The position numbers and the translations under genes were made by a program. Shown piece by piece: positions 49,261 to 63,091 of a DNA stretch of 64,000 nucleotides. How positions within the stretch are numbered: the first letter of the stretch is position 1; every line of letters starts with the position of its first letter. Source of the DNA: Amphiura filiformis (Eukaryota; Echinodermata; Ophiuroidea; Amphilepidida; Amphiuridae); NCBI RefSeq assembly GCF_039555335.1, contig NC_092639.1:33016353-33080352 (forward strand). Direction: 5' to 3'. Under the pieces are notes generated by a model that saw only the letters and a list, made by a program, of their open reading frames with translations, ran no database searches and was not told where the DNA came from.

Positions 49261-50265
49261 GCCATAAATTTATTTCAACGCATGTTGTTGCATGTGAGAA
49301 AATAATGTTGCATCATTCAAAAAACACGTGTTAAAAATGACATTAACGTAGCTTCGTAGTTAGCTTTTAAAGCGCAATATTCAGGTTAAGGAGAGTGTTT
49401 ACCAACACTGGGAAGATTATTAGTTTCTCGCAAATTACTTGGCATTTTGCAGAACATTTAGTGTGATTTGGGTATACGATTATGAAAAAATTCTTGAAGA
49501 TTGTAACATTTGGAATAAAATGTCACTTTTACCAACCTCACTCAAATTTTAGTTGGGCATTGGCGTAACCATAGTAACGAGGCGCCCTATTGAATTTAAC
49601 AGGTGGTAGAAAGTAGATGAAGAAGCCGCAGCTTAAATGAAGAATGGGTAATTTTTTCTTGAAGTTACATTAAGAGGGGTTCCACCTAAATGTCAACAAA
49701 ATGGGTTTATATTTATGGGTCAATAAATCTAGCTGCTTATACCGAGACAGTAAAATCTTTTATTTATATCAAAGTATGTTAATAATAAATATGCAGAAAG
49801 AGTGTGATTTGTTGTCAATGTTATTTTTATTGGTAGAAAGTTTGCTTCATTTAAACTATGTTACATGCATTTAAACAGTCACTGTTGTTGAAAATATAAA
49901 AACACCAAATAGTTATATCAAAAGATTCTAGTTACATTGTATTGTAGTGTTATTTAACAATATTAATGAATATTTCTAATAAAACACAATTTATTACTAT
50001 GAAGGAAACACATATATGTGGTTTTATTTAAGAAGTACTTGTATACAGAAATAAAACAGAAATATCTTATTTTACATCATCTTTTGTGAGAAAAATATCT
50101 ACACCCACACTTTCTCTTATCGCATATTCCCTCTTCTAATTTCCATACCCCTATATTACATTTGTATTTGGGATACAACCACTAGGTTACGTGTCTTTCA
50201 TTAACATGTTTATCATTGTGGTTTTAATACTTTTATCGTGGTTGTTGTGTTACAGTGGGCGTTAT
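49261..50265 (+). repeat. Non-array flank of duplication C (paralogous to 58640-61245)
   Basis: Shares GGTTAAGGAGAGTGTTTACC, ACATTAAGAGGGGTTCCACC, AAGAAGTACTTGTA and GTGTCTTTCATTAACATG with the D copy. It lacks the D-specific insertions and therefore shows the empty sites. No gene seen here or in 50265-50519. Confidence 0.75.
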
Positions 50266-50519
50266 TTATTTCATAAATTTGCGATCGTAATATGCTAACA
50301 ATGAATAAATAACAACACTGTAGGGGAAGCTTAGTTTAATATAATACTGATACTTGCGTGCCACATTGACGTTACCCGGGTAACATCAAAGTTTTTAATT
50401 TTAAGTGTAAAAGTTAAATAAAGTATAACTATTACGGTGTGAGACACGAGAGGGCGCTTGATCACTTCGAACACCGGTGTCCGATCCAAGTTACTAATCT
50501 TGTTTTATGTAGCTTTTGT

Positions 50520-50826
50520 AAGGGTAGACGAGGTATTGTTGGTCGAAGCATCCAAAAAATCGATTTTCATTATCTAAATATATTATTGAAAAATAACACT
50601 TTTATGTTTTGCAAAAGTTCATTCTACAAATCATATACAAAAGTGCTGTTGTTTCAGTCCTCTTTACAACATAACTCAAGAACCACAAGACCTACAAAGG
50701 TATATCTGTGATATTTGAATTCTTCTACACACTCGCTATGAAATGGTCAATGCAATTTTTGACAAAGCTCACTACCATTCGCAAGAAACTGTGAACTACC
50801 AAATCGCAACAGTTTAAAATAGATGC
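50520..50826 (+). mobile_element. TTAAGGGTA-family MITE, right end truncated
   Basis: Same family as 31622. It lacks about 50 bp in the middle and the final CCTTAA. Confidence 0.7.
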
Positions 50827-51390
50827 TATAAAAGTATAATGAAAGATATGAGAATGATTGACATTATAATTATTACCCACTTGTATTGAAATAAGATGTC
50901 TCGAATCGCAATCCTTTTCAATGAAGTCAAAGTATAGATCATCTCTCACTCCCTTGCATTTGAATCAGAGGATGTTTAAATACATCCCATAACCCAATCG
51001 GGTTCTGGCCTTGGTATGTCTGGTTTTTGTACGCATGTGGCACAGTTGACCATACCTTACATTGGGATTGTGAGCAAATATCTGGTATTTTCATCCTTTT
51101 ATTTAACATTCAAAACATTGAAACTTGAGTGGGACAATTTGAATGTTTTCTATAAGAAAATCAAATTAAATTGTTTAAGTCTTGACTATTAGCTAGTTGG
51201 CTGCAATTTTAAAATCACAATTGTGTGTGTGTGTGGTAATGGGGACTTTGTCTTTAAAATAAGGTTATATTGATCAAATTTCCTAATCATAGTGCATTGT
51301 GGGAATGTATTTAAGCCTCCTCTGCATTTGAATAATAGACATCCAGAAACCGTAGAGCGCCATATAAGTATTTTTTTTAATATGTAATTA
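50827..51390. other. Non-coding stretch, no feature recognised
   Basis: Contains a short GTGTGTGTGTG run near 51223. No supported gene. Confidence 0.4.
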
Positions 51391-51394
51391 ATAT

Positions 51395-51474
51395 TAATAA
51401 CAATAATAATAATAATAATAATAATAATAATCATAATAATAATGATAATAATAATAATAACACTAATATATTAT

Positions 51475-51558
<84 letters not shown>
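51395..51558. repeat. AAT microsatellite
   Basis: Long ATA/AAT runs broken once near 51460-51475. Gives poly-Asn and poly-Ile ORFs that are not genes. Confidence 0.95.
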
Positions 51559-51559
<1 letters not shown>

Positions 51560-51849
51560 TGTACTCGGTGTTTGATATTTCAGGTACAGAGTATATTGAT
51601 TACTGTATTAGAATCTTCGGGGGCTGGAAATTTAGGTCAGGATAATTTTTGTGTATTTTCATGTATACATTATTACATTTCTTCACAGTTTGCAAAATAA
51701 TTGGATCATCTTTTCTCAATTTGTGGGTGAAACCTTGATATCTATTGATGCACTCCTAAGAACACGAGCATTATAATAATGTATAACTATAACTAAAAGT
51801 ATTTACTTATATCATATTTTGGTTATATACTCTTATATTTATTACAATA

Positions 51850-52260
51850 CTATAGGTATATGACTTATCACGTGACACGTCCCTTTGCTACTACATGGTG
51901 TCTCTCAAAAAAATTTACCAAATGAAATTACATTTTTATCTATACAATTATATACTTTTTAAATTTTGAAAATTTACCGTTTTGTTCTTGAAATATAATG
52001 TAGTACCCCCCCCCCCCCCTTGATGTCTAATGGTGCGTCCCTCATCATAAATCATTAAAAAAAAGCTCTCAATCAAGAACAGGTGTTCATAATCCCTCAA
52101 TATTTTGTGCCGTAAAACTGGGCTATCTTAAATGGTAAACAGGTTGCAGACAAGCTGGGTATATTATAGAAAACGGGGATTATTTCCTTTCTAATAACTG
52201 GGAATATTTTATGTGCACTCATTCATCCATTTTTTATTTGCTCACAATAAAGCTTGCCTC
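51850..52260. repeat. Rearranged fragments related to 34430-34860
   Basis: 51855-51965 matches 34460-34570 in reverse (ACGTCCCTTTGCTAC, GTGTCTCT), and 52010-52260 matches 34668-34860 directly (TCTAATGGTGCGT, CTCAATCAAGAACAGGTGTTC). A poly-C run at 52007 mirrors those at 34674 and 44379. Confidence 0.6.
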
Positions 52261-52329
52261 AAGGTGTTAATCACATTCTCACTTAATTTGTATGAATCGC
52301 TTTATCATTGTTTTAAAATTGATTTACTT

Positions 52330-52880
52330 AAGGGGGTACTACACCCATTGATTTTTTTTTTTTTTTTTTTGCATTTTGTGAAGAAATTACAAAAAAAATT
52401 GGACAAAGTGGTATGCAAAATGAAGGGGCAAATCTTCTCGTTTTTTTGGTGGCATCGGTATCAATGTAGCTTACATGCTTTTGAAGATAGAAGCCAAAAG
52501 GAGGTACATCACTGATGATTTAAATTCCCTTCATTTTGGAAAGCTTACTATCAACGGATTTCGTTAAAATGTTGGATACGTGTTGCTAACACATTAGGGA
52601 AATAATGTTGATATGTAAAATGGGAATAAGTGGTCCCTGATTTCTTTTATGACTTCATGAACTTGGTGCTCCACAACTATCAAAAAACGAACCGGTTAAA
52701 ATGCTTCTTTTTTCAGTGTCGAGCTATATTTTGTATTTTGAACTTGTGACACTATGTCACTGAAACTTAATTAAGCCATAGGTAACAGGTTACCACAACC
52801 ACACTACAGCAATGTTGAAAAAGATTGTATTTTTGTCACCTATACCACCATATTAGGTAGTTTTCCGTAAGCTTCATTTT
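52330..52880 (+). repeat. Dispersed repeat with AAGGGGGTACTACACCC start
   Basis: Inverted partner of 25240-25790 (GGCAAATCTTCTCG, GCTTTTGAAGATAGAAGCCA). The start motif recurs at 24788 (AAGGGCGTACTACACCC). Confidence 0.7.
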
Positions 52881-54610
52881 TGTGATTTTGGTAACTACTT
52901 TTATATTTATTTGTCCAATCCATCTCAACTAGGCAATCTAAATTGTACTCACCATTTACATCCCAAGGTATTTTAGTATATCCACCTCACACATTTCCAT
53001 CATATATCCAGTAACAGACAAAATATCAAAATTGATGCCTCATTATGACATGTATGATATCAAAGACTATCACATGTATTCCAAATTGATGCCTGAATTT
53101 GACCTGAACCAATTGACCTATAACCTGACCTTTGATGACCTTATAGCCTTTTTTAATCTCTTTTCCTAACAACAGATTATAGAAGATACATACATGGTGT
53201 AGTATTAAATTGTCTATGTGGAAGAGATTATTTAATTTATTCAGTGTTATAATCAGTGAGTACATTTCTATAGATAGTATAACAAAGGATTTAATGTATT
53301 CTATTCATGTATTCTACTTGGACATGTTCAATAGAATAAATTATGGTTTGTTATGAAACACACATCTCAGTTACCAGGATAGAGTAAACAAAAAAATATA
53401 TAGGGCTAAAATAATTTTCTAAAATGGTTTAAAACCACTTTGTATGTAGAGATATTTTATAAGTTCAGGACATGAGATGATGAACATATTTATATAGTTC
53501 ATAAATTTGCAACAAAAAAAAGAAGATGGGTACTGATGAAAATCAGGGTATTATATCGCCTTAACATAAATTACACCACTACGGTTTCTGTCCAGTTCCA
53601 CGTTGGAAAGAAATTACACTGATATCCATAAGAAGGCTTATACCCCAAATTCTTAGAAAAGGTGTGTCTGTCCACAAAACTCGTCAACCAACTTGTAAAT
53701 ATGAATCGCAACGATTTGACACATTATGTTCAGAGTACTTCACGTACTCTGTCTATCTCACGTTGATATTCTATTGAAATACCATGGATACTCAATGGTA
53801 ACCATGGTGAAAATATTTAACCTGATTTGTCCTGAAAATTTGTTCTGAGTGACTGCGGATAATGCGTTACACAGAGTCATCATCCCTATATCTTTGTGTC
53901 AAAAATTGCCGTGATAGTATGGCGAATCCTCTCGTTTGTCAATAGCTACTCATGGCGATTTTGTTCGAGATAGGCCGAGCGACTCAGGCTAAGCATAGTA
54001 CGACTATCATGTGAGATACCACCAAGTTCTATTCTACAAATAATTACGATTTGCGCATGCTCTAGTATCCCATATGGTGTTGCTATTACAAGGAAATTCG
54101 ATTTGTTTTGAAGTCAACCCCAGGTTTTGTTTTTTGTACACTAAGTTGAAATTAAATACACTAATCAGCGACCATTTCTGTTGGCTCTGGATACATTTTT
54201 ACTACATTTTTGGCGTAACGATTCTTAAATCGTAAGTTAAAATTGTGATATATTTAATTTTGAGAATTGCAATTATATAAAGGAACACAAATAGCCCATT
54301 CACCTAAAATCCAGAAGCTTGTATTGAATATTCGATCACACGTGTATTTCACAATGCATATGTATACTTTCTTTATCTATGTCAACAATAGAATATTGAT
54401 TTCACCAACGGAGTATGGAGCTTTGAAAAAAATATTTATAATACAGGGTGTTGACACTGTGCGTTACAGCTACCAACAGATACAAATTGAAAAGTTTCGC
54501 TGACAAATAAAACCAGATGTCAATGAAAACAACGCCATAACAACGGCAGGGACATACCATTTCTACACTGAGGTAACCACAGCATATCACATCTCATACT
54601 TCAAGCTTTA
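52881..54610. other. Non-coding stretch, no feature recognised
   Basis: Contains TTTGACCTGAACC..TTGACCTATAACCTGACC near 53098-53130 (repeated TGACCT half-sites) and no supported gene. Confidence 0.4.
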
Positions 54611-55019
54611 TTTATTTTCTAATAATCGAAATTACCCCCAGCTCAATAATTAAGTCGACTTGACCTGCTATTAACTCAAATCACCCGGCGATTGACTCGA
54701 CACGACCGGCGCGGCAGTTGCCTTGACTCATTTACACATTTGGCATTTACACATTTCGGCTCTGTTTTTATATCACCCTGCGAGAGTGAGTCATGGTATT
54801 TTTAGTATTAAAAATATACCCTGACTCAACTTAACTCTACGTTAACGAAAAAAAGAAGGCAAATCTGAGTTGACGTACCTGTTACATTACTGTTTTAGGT
54901 CCCTCAATAGAGTGTACTCGTCCATGGCATTAGCCACCGCATTAGCACAGTTTGGACCCGTTCTTATTCCCCAATCAAAAAAATACATCACTATTATTGT
55001 TTTGGATTTTACATAAATA

Positions 55020-55318
55020 TATTATCCTGTTAAACAAAACAAGGCTAAAGCCTAATCCTTTTGTTGGTACCAACTCGAAATAAAAGTCAAAATTAAATAA
55101 TTTTGCACTTTGAGGACAAAATGGGCCAAAAACATGCAAAAACATATCTTAGGGCCTGAATGCCTATAAAAAAAAACGCTCTAAAATGCATGTTTTGGGC
55201 CCTTATTTCAGAAATTGACACAATATATGAAAATTTGATATTGCCAGTTAATTGTAAAAGACTAAAAGATTAGGACTTAGCTATGTTTCATTTAGCAAAA
55301 CAGGATAATACTTAATAT
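55020..55318. mobile_element. MITE with TATTATCCTGTTAAACAAAA-like ends
   Basis: Left TTATCCTGTTAAACAAAACA, right AGCAAAACAGGATAATA, with complementary CCTAATCCTTT / AAGATTAGGACTTAG inside. Related to 14978-15488. Confidence 0.7.
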
Positions 55319-57354
55319 AAGTTATAACCAGAATAGCACTGCTTTTTCTCTAATTGAGAGTAGGACCTCTTGTGAAATGTCTCAAGCAGTGAACATAGTA
55401 AATCATGTTATTTTTATTATTGCTCTAAAATTAAACAGTGATTCAGCTTGAACCCGACTTGAATCATAGACCATTTGCTTGAATCTACCTTATCTTCATT
55501 TGACCCACCTCGACCGGCGATTGACTCAACTCGTTACAACACTGACATTTACCCATTTTGGGACTGTTATGCGGTTAAGTCGACTTAAACGCAGATTGTT
55601 TGTATTTGACTGATGATTGGCTCGAGTTGTAATAGCAATTCGTGCAGTGGCACATTTTAGGCCGTTCTTATTACCTTCTGTGTGACTTAGGTAGTGAGTA
55701 GTGTACATTATATAAAGCTCTATGGTCGTGTATCAAGATTAAATAATACAGTACGACTCGAGCGATTTTCAATTTTTCCACTATTGAAATTATACAGTGA
55801 CTTGACTCGACTCTACATAACAAATAGTTTAAAATTACCCAAAAATTAACCTTCGATTGACTGACCAGCGATTGACTCAGCTCGTTATAACTCAGGCATT
55901 TAAAAATACCAGGGCTGTTATAGGACCCTTAACTTTTACAAACCTGTTATTGTCTGACGCTATCGACCTACGATTGACACGACTTGTTGCAAATATCATT
56001 TTGCATTAACACATTTTGAGCCTGTTTTAAGTGACTATTAAGCAAAGTGAGTATGTAGTGAGTTGTGCATAAAGATTGTTTCACATGGAAACAACTGAAA
56101 TGAACTCAAATATACTGGTGTATACTGTATACACCTTCGATCGGCACAACTCAACCACGATTGACACGACTCGTTACAACATTTACACAAATTTGGGACT
56201 ATTATAGGACTTTTATATAACTGTGGTTCACACAAGCCAAACGGCGATTGTCTTGACTTGTTGCAACACAACACTATAGTTTGGTAGTGTATCAAGATTT
56301 AATTAATAAGGTTGTCCGACTCGAACGTTTTTTTTATTTTCTACTGTAGATATTATACACTGACTCCACTCGGCTCTACCTGGGAAACAACTCAAATTTA
56401 TTCGAGTAACCTTCAATTGACTTCATGATGCAGTCATGTCTACAGTAGAATTCACTTTGACCTTTGCAGGACTTAAACCCCATTAAAAGCTATTAAACCA
56501 AGATAACACTCATTGAAACAGCTCAACTGATTAAATCGGATCTTCTCTGGTTGTGCACATGTGTCTGTTTTATATGTGCGGTATCGCAATGAGCTGGTAT
56601 AATACAGCTTCAGTTGGGTAACCGATTATAAAGGAAACGCAAGGAAACAATGGTATGTGGACCTTTGTCCACGAAATGAGACAATGGTCTGCTTTTTGTT
56701 AACCAGCATTCTTGAAAATGAGCAACATAATGATTGTTGACTTAACACGGTTTGGAAATATTTTCTTCATATTTTTGGTGTTATCTGTCGTTTACATATC
56801 CTTCCTAAAACACAAAAGTGCGACTATTTCCAAACACCTAAATTAGCTAAAAATTTAGGACATGTTACAAAACTATATTTTCTAGAATTTCATAGAATAA
56901 TTTAAATGTAGCTTGTACCGTTTTTAGTGGCATCCTTCAGAACTGAGCGGTCCGTTACCAATATAGCTCAATAGTTTCGGTCAAATCTCCATTCGATTAA
57001 CACAGGGAGTTGGCTAGCTATGAGCTAGCTATGCCTTGCCCTCACTCATATTTTACGAAAGTGCGACTATTTCTGAACATCTAACCTAGCTGTAATTTTA
57101 GGTCATGTTAGAGAAATATATTTGCTAGAAGTTTGGAGAATAGTTTAAATATTGGCTGGTTATTTTTCACACAGTGATGTTAACTAGACAAATGCAATAT
57201 ACTTCTAACATACACTATTTGTAAAGGTCGCGCGTCAATGGTGAGAGCACTGTGTATTGTGTATAGGAAAACGGACAGTAACTGCAGTATGTTTCACTCG
57301 ACCGTGATTGACTTGATTCGGTACAACTCTGACATTTACATTTTTGGGACTGAT

Positions 57355-57508
57355 TGTGTCCAGGGGGGGAGCTTTGGGTGCTGCAGCCCCCCGCACTTTG
57401 TTAAAAATCATGTAAAATCAGCCGTTTTTGGCAATTTTAGCCATCAAGCCCCCCACATAAATCTGAAAAAGGGGCTGAGCCCCCCGCAGGAAAAGATCCT
57501 GGACACGT
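57355..57508. mobile_element. Short MITE with GTGTCCAGG ends
   Basis: GTGTCCAGGGGGGGAGC at the left and ATCCTGGACAC at the right, with inner GCAGCCCCCCGC / GCCCCCCGCAGG motifs. Confidence 0.65.
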
Positions 57509-57669
57509 CGGTGGATTAGGTCCCTCAACCTTTACGTACCTTCGATTGACTCGACTCAAACGGAGACTGACTCAATTGACTGACGATTGACTCATACTTT
57601 TGCAACAATGTCAATTATACAGTTTAAAGTAACTATGCGGTGTGAGTCAACCAGTGAGTCGTGTATCTA

Positions 57670-58167
57670 CACCAGGCACAAAAAGAAACTCGTCAGTTAT
57701 ATTCATCCTTGCTGTTCAATAACTTGATAATTTTGGATTATTGTGAAATATACATTTTGTTAATTGGAATTTTCTTTCTCATTTGACACCCTGTTCGTGA
57801 ACATTGAGCAAGTATTGGCCAAGATATGCGCCTCCAAACTCTCAAACCCCAAAATGAAAAGTTGCAATTTTAACCATTCAATTGTGCATGCTACACTGTG
57901 TGCTTTATTGATTGGCCCGTGGTGCTTGTGTGCAACACAACGATGCGTTCCCATTGAAAATCGTTGAAAATACAACTTTTGATTTTAGGGTTTGAGGCTT
58001 TGGAGGCGCATATCTTGGTCAATTCTTGTTCGTTTTTTACGAACAGGGTGTCAAATGAGAAAGCAAAGTATAGTTAACGAAATGTATATTTCAGAATAAT
58101 CCAAAATTTCCAAGTTATTGAACGGCAATGATGAATATAACTGACGAGTTTCTTTTTGTGCCTGGTG
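57670..58167. mobile_element. Tc1/mariner-type MITE (498 bp) at a TA site
   Basis: Terminal inverted arms well over 100 bp long start CACCAGGCACAAAAAGAAAC and end with the inverse. TA lies on both sides (57668-57669 and 58168-58169). The centre has GGCCAAGATATGCGCCTCCA and its inverse. No transposase. Confidence 0.85.
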
Positions 58168-59162
58168 TAGATTGAATAAAGTGGCCCAACCAGAGTGATT
58201 CTTTTTATTTAAATTATACAGTTACTCGACTGACAATTACCATTATAACTCCGACCTAAACACAATCCGCGGAAATAATAGTTGGCACACCTGTACTAAT
58301 TAATTGAAATACGTGCCCTATCACAATGGAGAGGATAGTAAAAACATGCATGCGATATATGTGACGCACATACTCCCCCCTGTATCTCACCCTTCCCCAC
58401 TCCCCATCATTCAATGTTGGAGTGTCTCACGGACCTGTTCACAACATGGCTTGGTCCAACATTGAATTGGGGGAGCGGGGGCAGAGATATACCAAAAGGC
58501 AGGCAAAGTGTGCCAACCTTTTTTTCGTGGATTGCAGTTGTGGAACTGTTATGTGACCCTCTACGTAACGTGCTTGCAATTGACTCGATTCAAACAAGTT
58601 GACTCTAGTCGACATTGGCATTTACACATATGGGGGTTGTTGCATCATCCAAGCAACGTACTTTATAAACTACATTAATGTCGCTTCAAACTAGTAAGCT
58701 TTTAAAGCGTAATAAATTTATATATTCAGGTTAAGGAGAGTGTTTACCAACATTGGAAGGATGTTTATTTTCTCACAAATTACTTGGCATTTTGCAGACA
58801 TGTCAACCGTTAACTTAAGCTAACTTAAATGTAGCATTAGTGTGATTTGGGTGTACGATTATGAGAAATCCATGAAGATGGTAACATTTGGACCAAAATG
58901 TCACTTTTATCCAAGTCATTCACATTTTAGTTGGGCTTTGACGTAACGGTGTGTACTTTTGAGGTTAACAGGTGGTCGAGAGTAGGTGTCGAATGTTCGG
59001 CTTAATTGGAGAGTAAGTGATGACATCATATTTTTTCTTGAAGTAACATTAAGAGGGGTTCCACCTAAATGTCAACAAAAGGTGCATGGGTTTATATTTA
59101 TGGGTTAATAAATCTAGCTGGATATTATTCGTAGGATAGTCAGGCTTATACCAAGACAGTAA

Positions 59163-59420
59163 GGGACCGTTCACAAACACTTGTTAGAGGGGGCCTGATG
59201 CAAAATAATTTCATCGCGAAAAATTGTTCGCCCCCCCCCCCCTTTCAGCCCCCTCCTTTTGAACTGAAAATTTTGGGTCAACCCCATAGAAAAGCATATA
59301 AGCTCAATTTCCCTGGCAAATTTGTGGTAAATTTTTTCAGCTCCCCCCCCCCCTTAGGAGGGTCAAAACTTTTAAGGGCCCCCATTTTTACATCAGGCCC
59401 CCCTTACAAGTGTTTGTGAA
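59163..59420. mobile_element. MITE with GGGACCGTTCACAAACACTT ends
   Basis: The right end reads ACAAGTGTTTGTGAA, the left end reversed. C-rich runs flank the centre. Absent from the paralogous position near 49757. Confidence 0.8.
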
Positions 59421-59433
59421 TCTTTTATTTATA

Positions 59434-60267
59434 TCTCGGGATATTAAGGTCAAGTAAAAAATATTAATTTATCGTCCTAACTTTTTTCAAAAAGAGGATG
59501 AGGGCAATTTTTTGCCTTTTCCAAAACAAGTTTTTCCCCAAAGACAATCGATCTAGTGTCTTTTTGACAATACTTCCATGTACCACGCAAACATATAGGT
59601 ACCCAGCAAACACAAAACGTTTTCGACATCATTCGCAAAAGGTTATAAAAGGTTGTCAGAAAATGTTTAAATGTCGGGTTATATAAAGGGTACATGAATG
59701 GTATAAAACGTTTTCATAACATTAAATAACATTTGTTGGTAATTTACTGCACAGCAAACACAAATGTTTTACAGAAAACATTTAAATGTTGGGTTATATA
59801 AAGGGTATAAAAACGTTTTAATAACATTCCAAAAACATTTTTGAAAAACTTGGTACAAATCATTCTAAACAGAATGTTATTTTGGGTTTGAAAAAATATT
59901 TTGCAAAAAATGTTTGTCCAAAATATTTACAATAATGTTTTTACGACCTTTATATAACCCGACATTTAAATGTTATTAAAACGTTTTGTAAAAAACATTT
60001 TAAGAACATTTCTGTGTTTGCTGGGTGCAAATATTTTAACATAATGTTATTTAAGTGTTGACAAAATATTTGGCCAAAATATTTGCAAAAATAGTTTATA
60101 ATGATATTTCGAAAACATTTTAAACATATTGTTGTAGTGTGTTTTCAACGATTTCATGACCTTTATATAACCCGACATTTTAATGTTATTAAAACGTTTT
60201 TTTTGTAAAAAAAAACCTTTCGGCAACAAATATCGATGCGGGCGGGGACGAGAAACTAATATATTTA
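59434..60267. mobile_element. Insertion containing an AACGTTTT repeat (59602 to about 60205)
   Basis: Starts at 59602 with CCCAGCAAACACAAAACG and closely follows the 6445 copy; the right terminus is missing. Outer borders are inferred from the uninterrupted C copy. Confidence 0.65.
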
Positions 60268-60540
60268 CTTGGCCTAATAATAAATATGTAGAAAGAGTGT
60301 GATTTGTTGTCAATGTAATTTTTATTGGTAGAAAGTTTGCTTCATTTACAACTATGTTACATACATTTAAATAGTCACTGTTGTTGAAAGTATAAAAACA
60401 CCAAATAGTTATATCAAAAAATTCTAGTTACATTGTATTGTAGTGTTATTTAACAATATTAACGAATATTTCTAATAAAACACCATTTATTACAAAGAAG
60501 GAAATACATTATATGTGGTTTTATTGAAGAAGTACTTGTA

Positions 60541-61020
60541 CAGGATGTCCTTGAAATAACTGTATCGTCTGACCCTCAATTGCTTGGGTATTTTATCTCC
60601 ACATTTAAACATAACTTAATAACTGGTGTGGATGATAAATAAATCAGCTATCATATACTTTTTGAATTTTGGCAATTGACCACACCGTTCGTGAAATTTG
60701 TGAATTTTACGAAACTCCCTCATTTTCAAACCTTTCCACGGATTCAAATATCAATCGATGATCTGTATTGGAGTGTCATCAGCGCATGAGACGTCTATTG
60801 TCATTGATAGATATTTGACTCCGTGGAACGGGCTGAAAATGAGGTAGTTTCGTCAAATTCTTTTATTTCAAAAACGGAGCGGTCAATTGTCAAAATTCAA
60901 AAAGTATGTGATAGCTGATATATTCCTCAATCACATCAGTTATTTAGTTATGCTTGGTTTATACGTTAAAATACCCAAACAGTTCAGTTTCCAACGATAC
61001 AGTTCTTTCAGGGACACCCT
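60541..61020. mobile_element. MITE with CAGGATGTCC...GGACACCCT ends
   Basis: Inverted ends CAGGATGTCCTTGAAATAAC and CTTTCAGGGACACCCT, plus ACTGTATCGT / ACGATACAGT. The paralogous site at about 50043 is unoccupied; TA on both sides suggests TA target use. Confidence 0.75.
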
Positions 61021-61245
61021 ATAATACAGAAATAAAACACAAATATCCTATTTACATCTTATTTTACATCATTTGTTATGAGAAAAACATCGACACCCAC
61101 ACTTTCTTTTGTTGCATACTTCTAATTTCCAAACACCTTTATTACATTTTTATTTGGGACACAACAACAGAGTTGCGTGTCTTTCATTAACATGTTTATC
61201 ATTATGTTTTTAATACTTTTACCGTGGTCTGTTTACGGTGGGTGT

Positions 61246-61734
61246 TTGAATAACACCATTTAGATTCAATTTACACAGAAACAGCGCCAGTGATATACAG
61301 GGTGATTCAAAATTCGCTTTTGCACAAAATCTAGAAGGAATCCACTGTATATGAAAATATCATTGAAAAGAGCAGATTCTGAACGTCTAAATTTAAAAAA
61401 AAGATTGTTGCATTTGCTTGCACCAAACCCGCATTATACTTATTTGAATAAAACCAACAATTTTTGTAGCTCAGTAACTTTTGTAGTCACATTGGTGTTA
61501 CAAACATGCATCCATTGAAATTTCATGACAGGGATAACAAAAGAAATATACCCAACACTGGTCACAAGCACATTTGCATGGTTAGGCATACATGTACATC
61601 TAAAATAATAGTACCTGCAACCCACAAAGGTAGTAAAAGAATAATTGAAAGCTGTACGAATCACGCTCTTTGTGTGAGTTACAATTTGTAAATCAAAGAC
61701 TTACTATAATTGCGATACAAAAGGTAAATGGATT
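61246..61734. other. Non-coding stretch with a transposon-end motif
   Basis: TACAGGGTGATTCAAAA at 61295 resembles the motifs at 3230-4010. No gene. Confidence 0.35.
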
Positions 61735-62089
61735 TTAAGGGTAGGCTAGGTATTGTTGCTCGAAGCAGCCAAAAAATCATTTTCATTATCTTAATCAATA
61801 TATTATTGAAAAACAACACTTTGATATTTTGCAAAAGGTCATTCTACAAATCATATACTTTGAAAACTTATGTTACGTTATGTACGTTTTACAAAAGTGT
61901 TGTTGTTTCAGCCCTCTTTACAACATAACTCAAGAACCACATGACCTACAAAACTATATCTGCGATATTTAAATTCTTCTACACACTCGCTATAAAATGA
62001 TCAATGCAATTTTTGCCAAAGCTCACTACCATTCGCAAGATGCTGTGAACTACCAAATCGCAACAATTTAAAATAGTTGCTAACCTTAA
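61735..62089 (+). mobile_element. TTAAGGGTA-family MITE
   Basis: Same family as 31622-31987; ends TTAAGGGTA and GCTAACCTTAA are preserved. Confidence 0.75.
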
Positions 62090-62930
62090 AAACCCATGAT
62101 AAGCAACATCAAAATTATCGAGATCGTCTCGAACACTTATAAAGAGAGTCGGTGACGTATTATATCAATAGTAGCAAGGAGTAGGCTATACGCCTCATTT
62201 TGCAGTCGTTCCAAAAATGACCATCATGGCATGGCCATTGAAAGCACATAGATATTGAGTTACGATATTCAAGTACGAATCCGTCACAGATGATCTGGTC
62301 TAAAGTACAGTCGGAATTAGAAATCAATAAGTCAAACCACCGTTTCAATTTAATGGGTTGCGTCTAGAGTGGTCATCCCAAGTGCTGTGTAGGTGTACTT
62401 GCCTAAAGGTCTGATGTCTACTGCGAGGGTGTGTCTTTTGCGTGCCAATATTATTTGATAGTCCAGGGATGTCAATGTCCCGATTGATGTATGGTGTAAG
62501 AATGCGTGAATATCAATACTGACTGTGTAATTACGCCAGGAGAGATGTATAGCAGATCAAGAAGCTTAAAAGATATATGATTGGCAGTATTTATAGAAAT
62601 CAAAAGATAACTTATATCATCATTATAAAAAACCTTTTTAATTTTAATGTCTGTGAATATCCCGTGAGTCTTAAATAATTTCATTTCGCGTATACACATT
62701 AATATACGTTTCCAGAGATACACCCACCAGACCGGTGACTGACTTTGGTTCCAGGAAATAGTTTACCCCTCGTATGAATGATTGTCCGTCTTATATCTCA
62801 CAAAACTTAGTTCTTAGTGTTTGGAGATCCCTTAACAGGAAAGTCAACATTGATAGCAAGTTTGTCAATATCACTGTCACAACATTTGCTACCGTCGGTC
62901 ATTACTTATGTATTTATTTATTTTATTATC
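62090..62930. other. Non-coding stretch, no feature recognised
   Basis: No exon, RNA gene or repeat could be supported. Confidence 0.4.

Positions 62931-63091
<161 letters not shown>

Larger units (their letters stand above)
54620..58640. repeat. Degenerate GACTCGAC-rich tandem array, copy D
   Basis: Paralogue of the array at 45540-49260, with the same blocks (GAAATTATACAGTGACT, GATTGACTCGACTC, TTACAACTCTGACATTTACA) in similar order. Interrupted by MITEs at 55020, 57355 and 57670. Confidence 0.7.
58640..61245 (+). repeat. Non-array flank of duplication D, with three insertions
   Basis: Paralogue of 49261-50265, expanded by elements at 59163-59420, 59434-60267 and 60541-61020. The uninterrupted C copy gives the original junctions. 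Confidence 0.75.

Noticed and set aside
51585-51640. Exon-like stretch after GATATTTCAG next to the AAT microsatellite
   Set aside because: No partner exon, a poor donor, and no similarity to other exons here.
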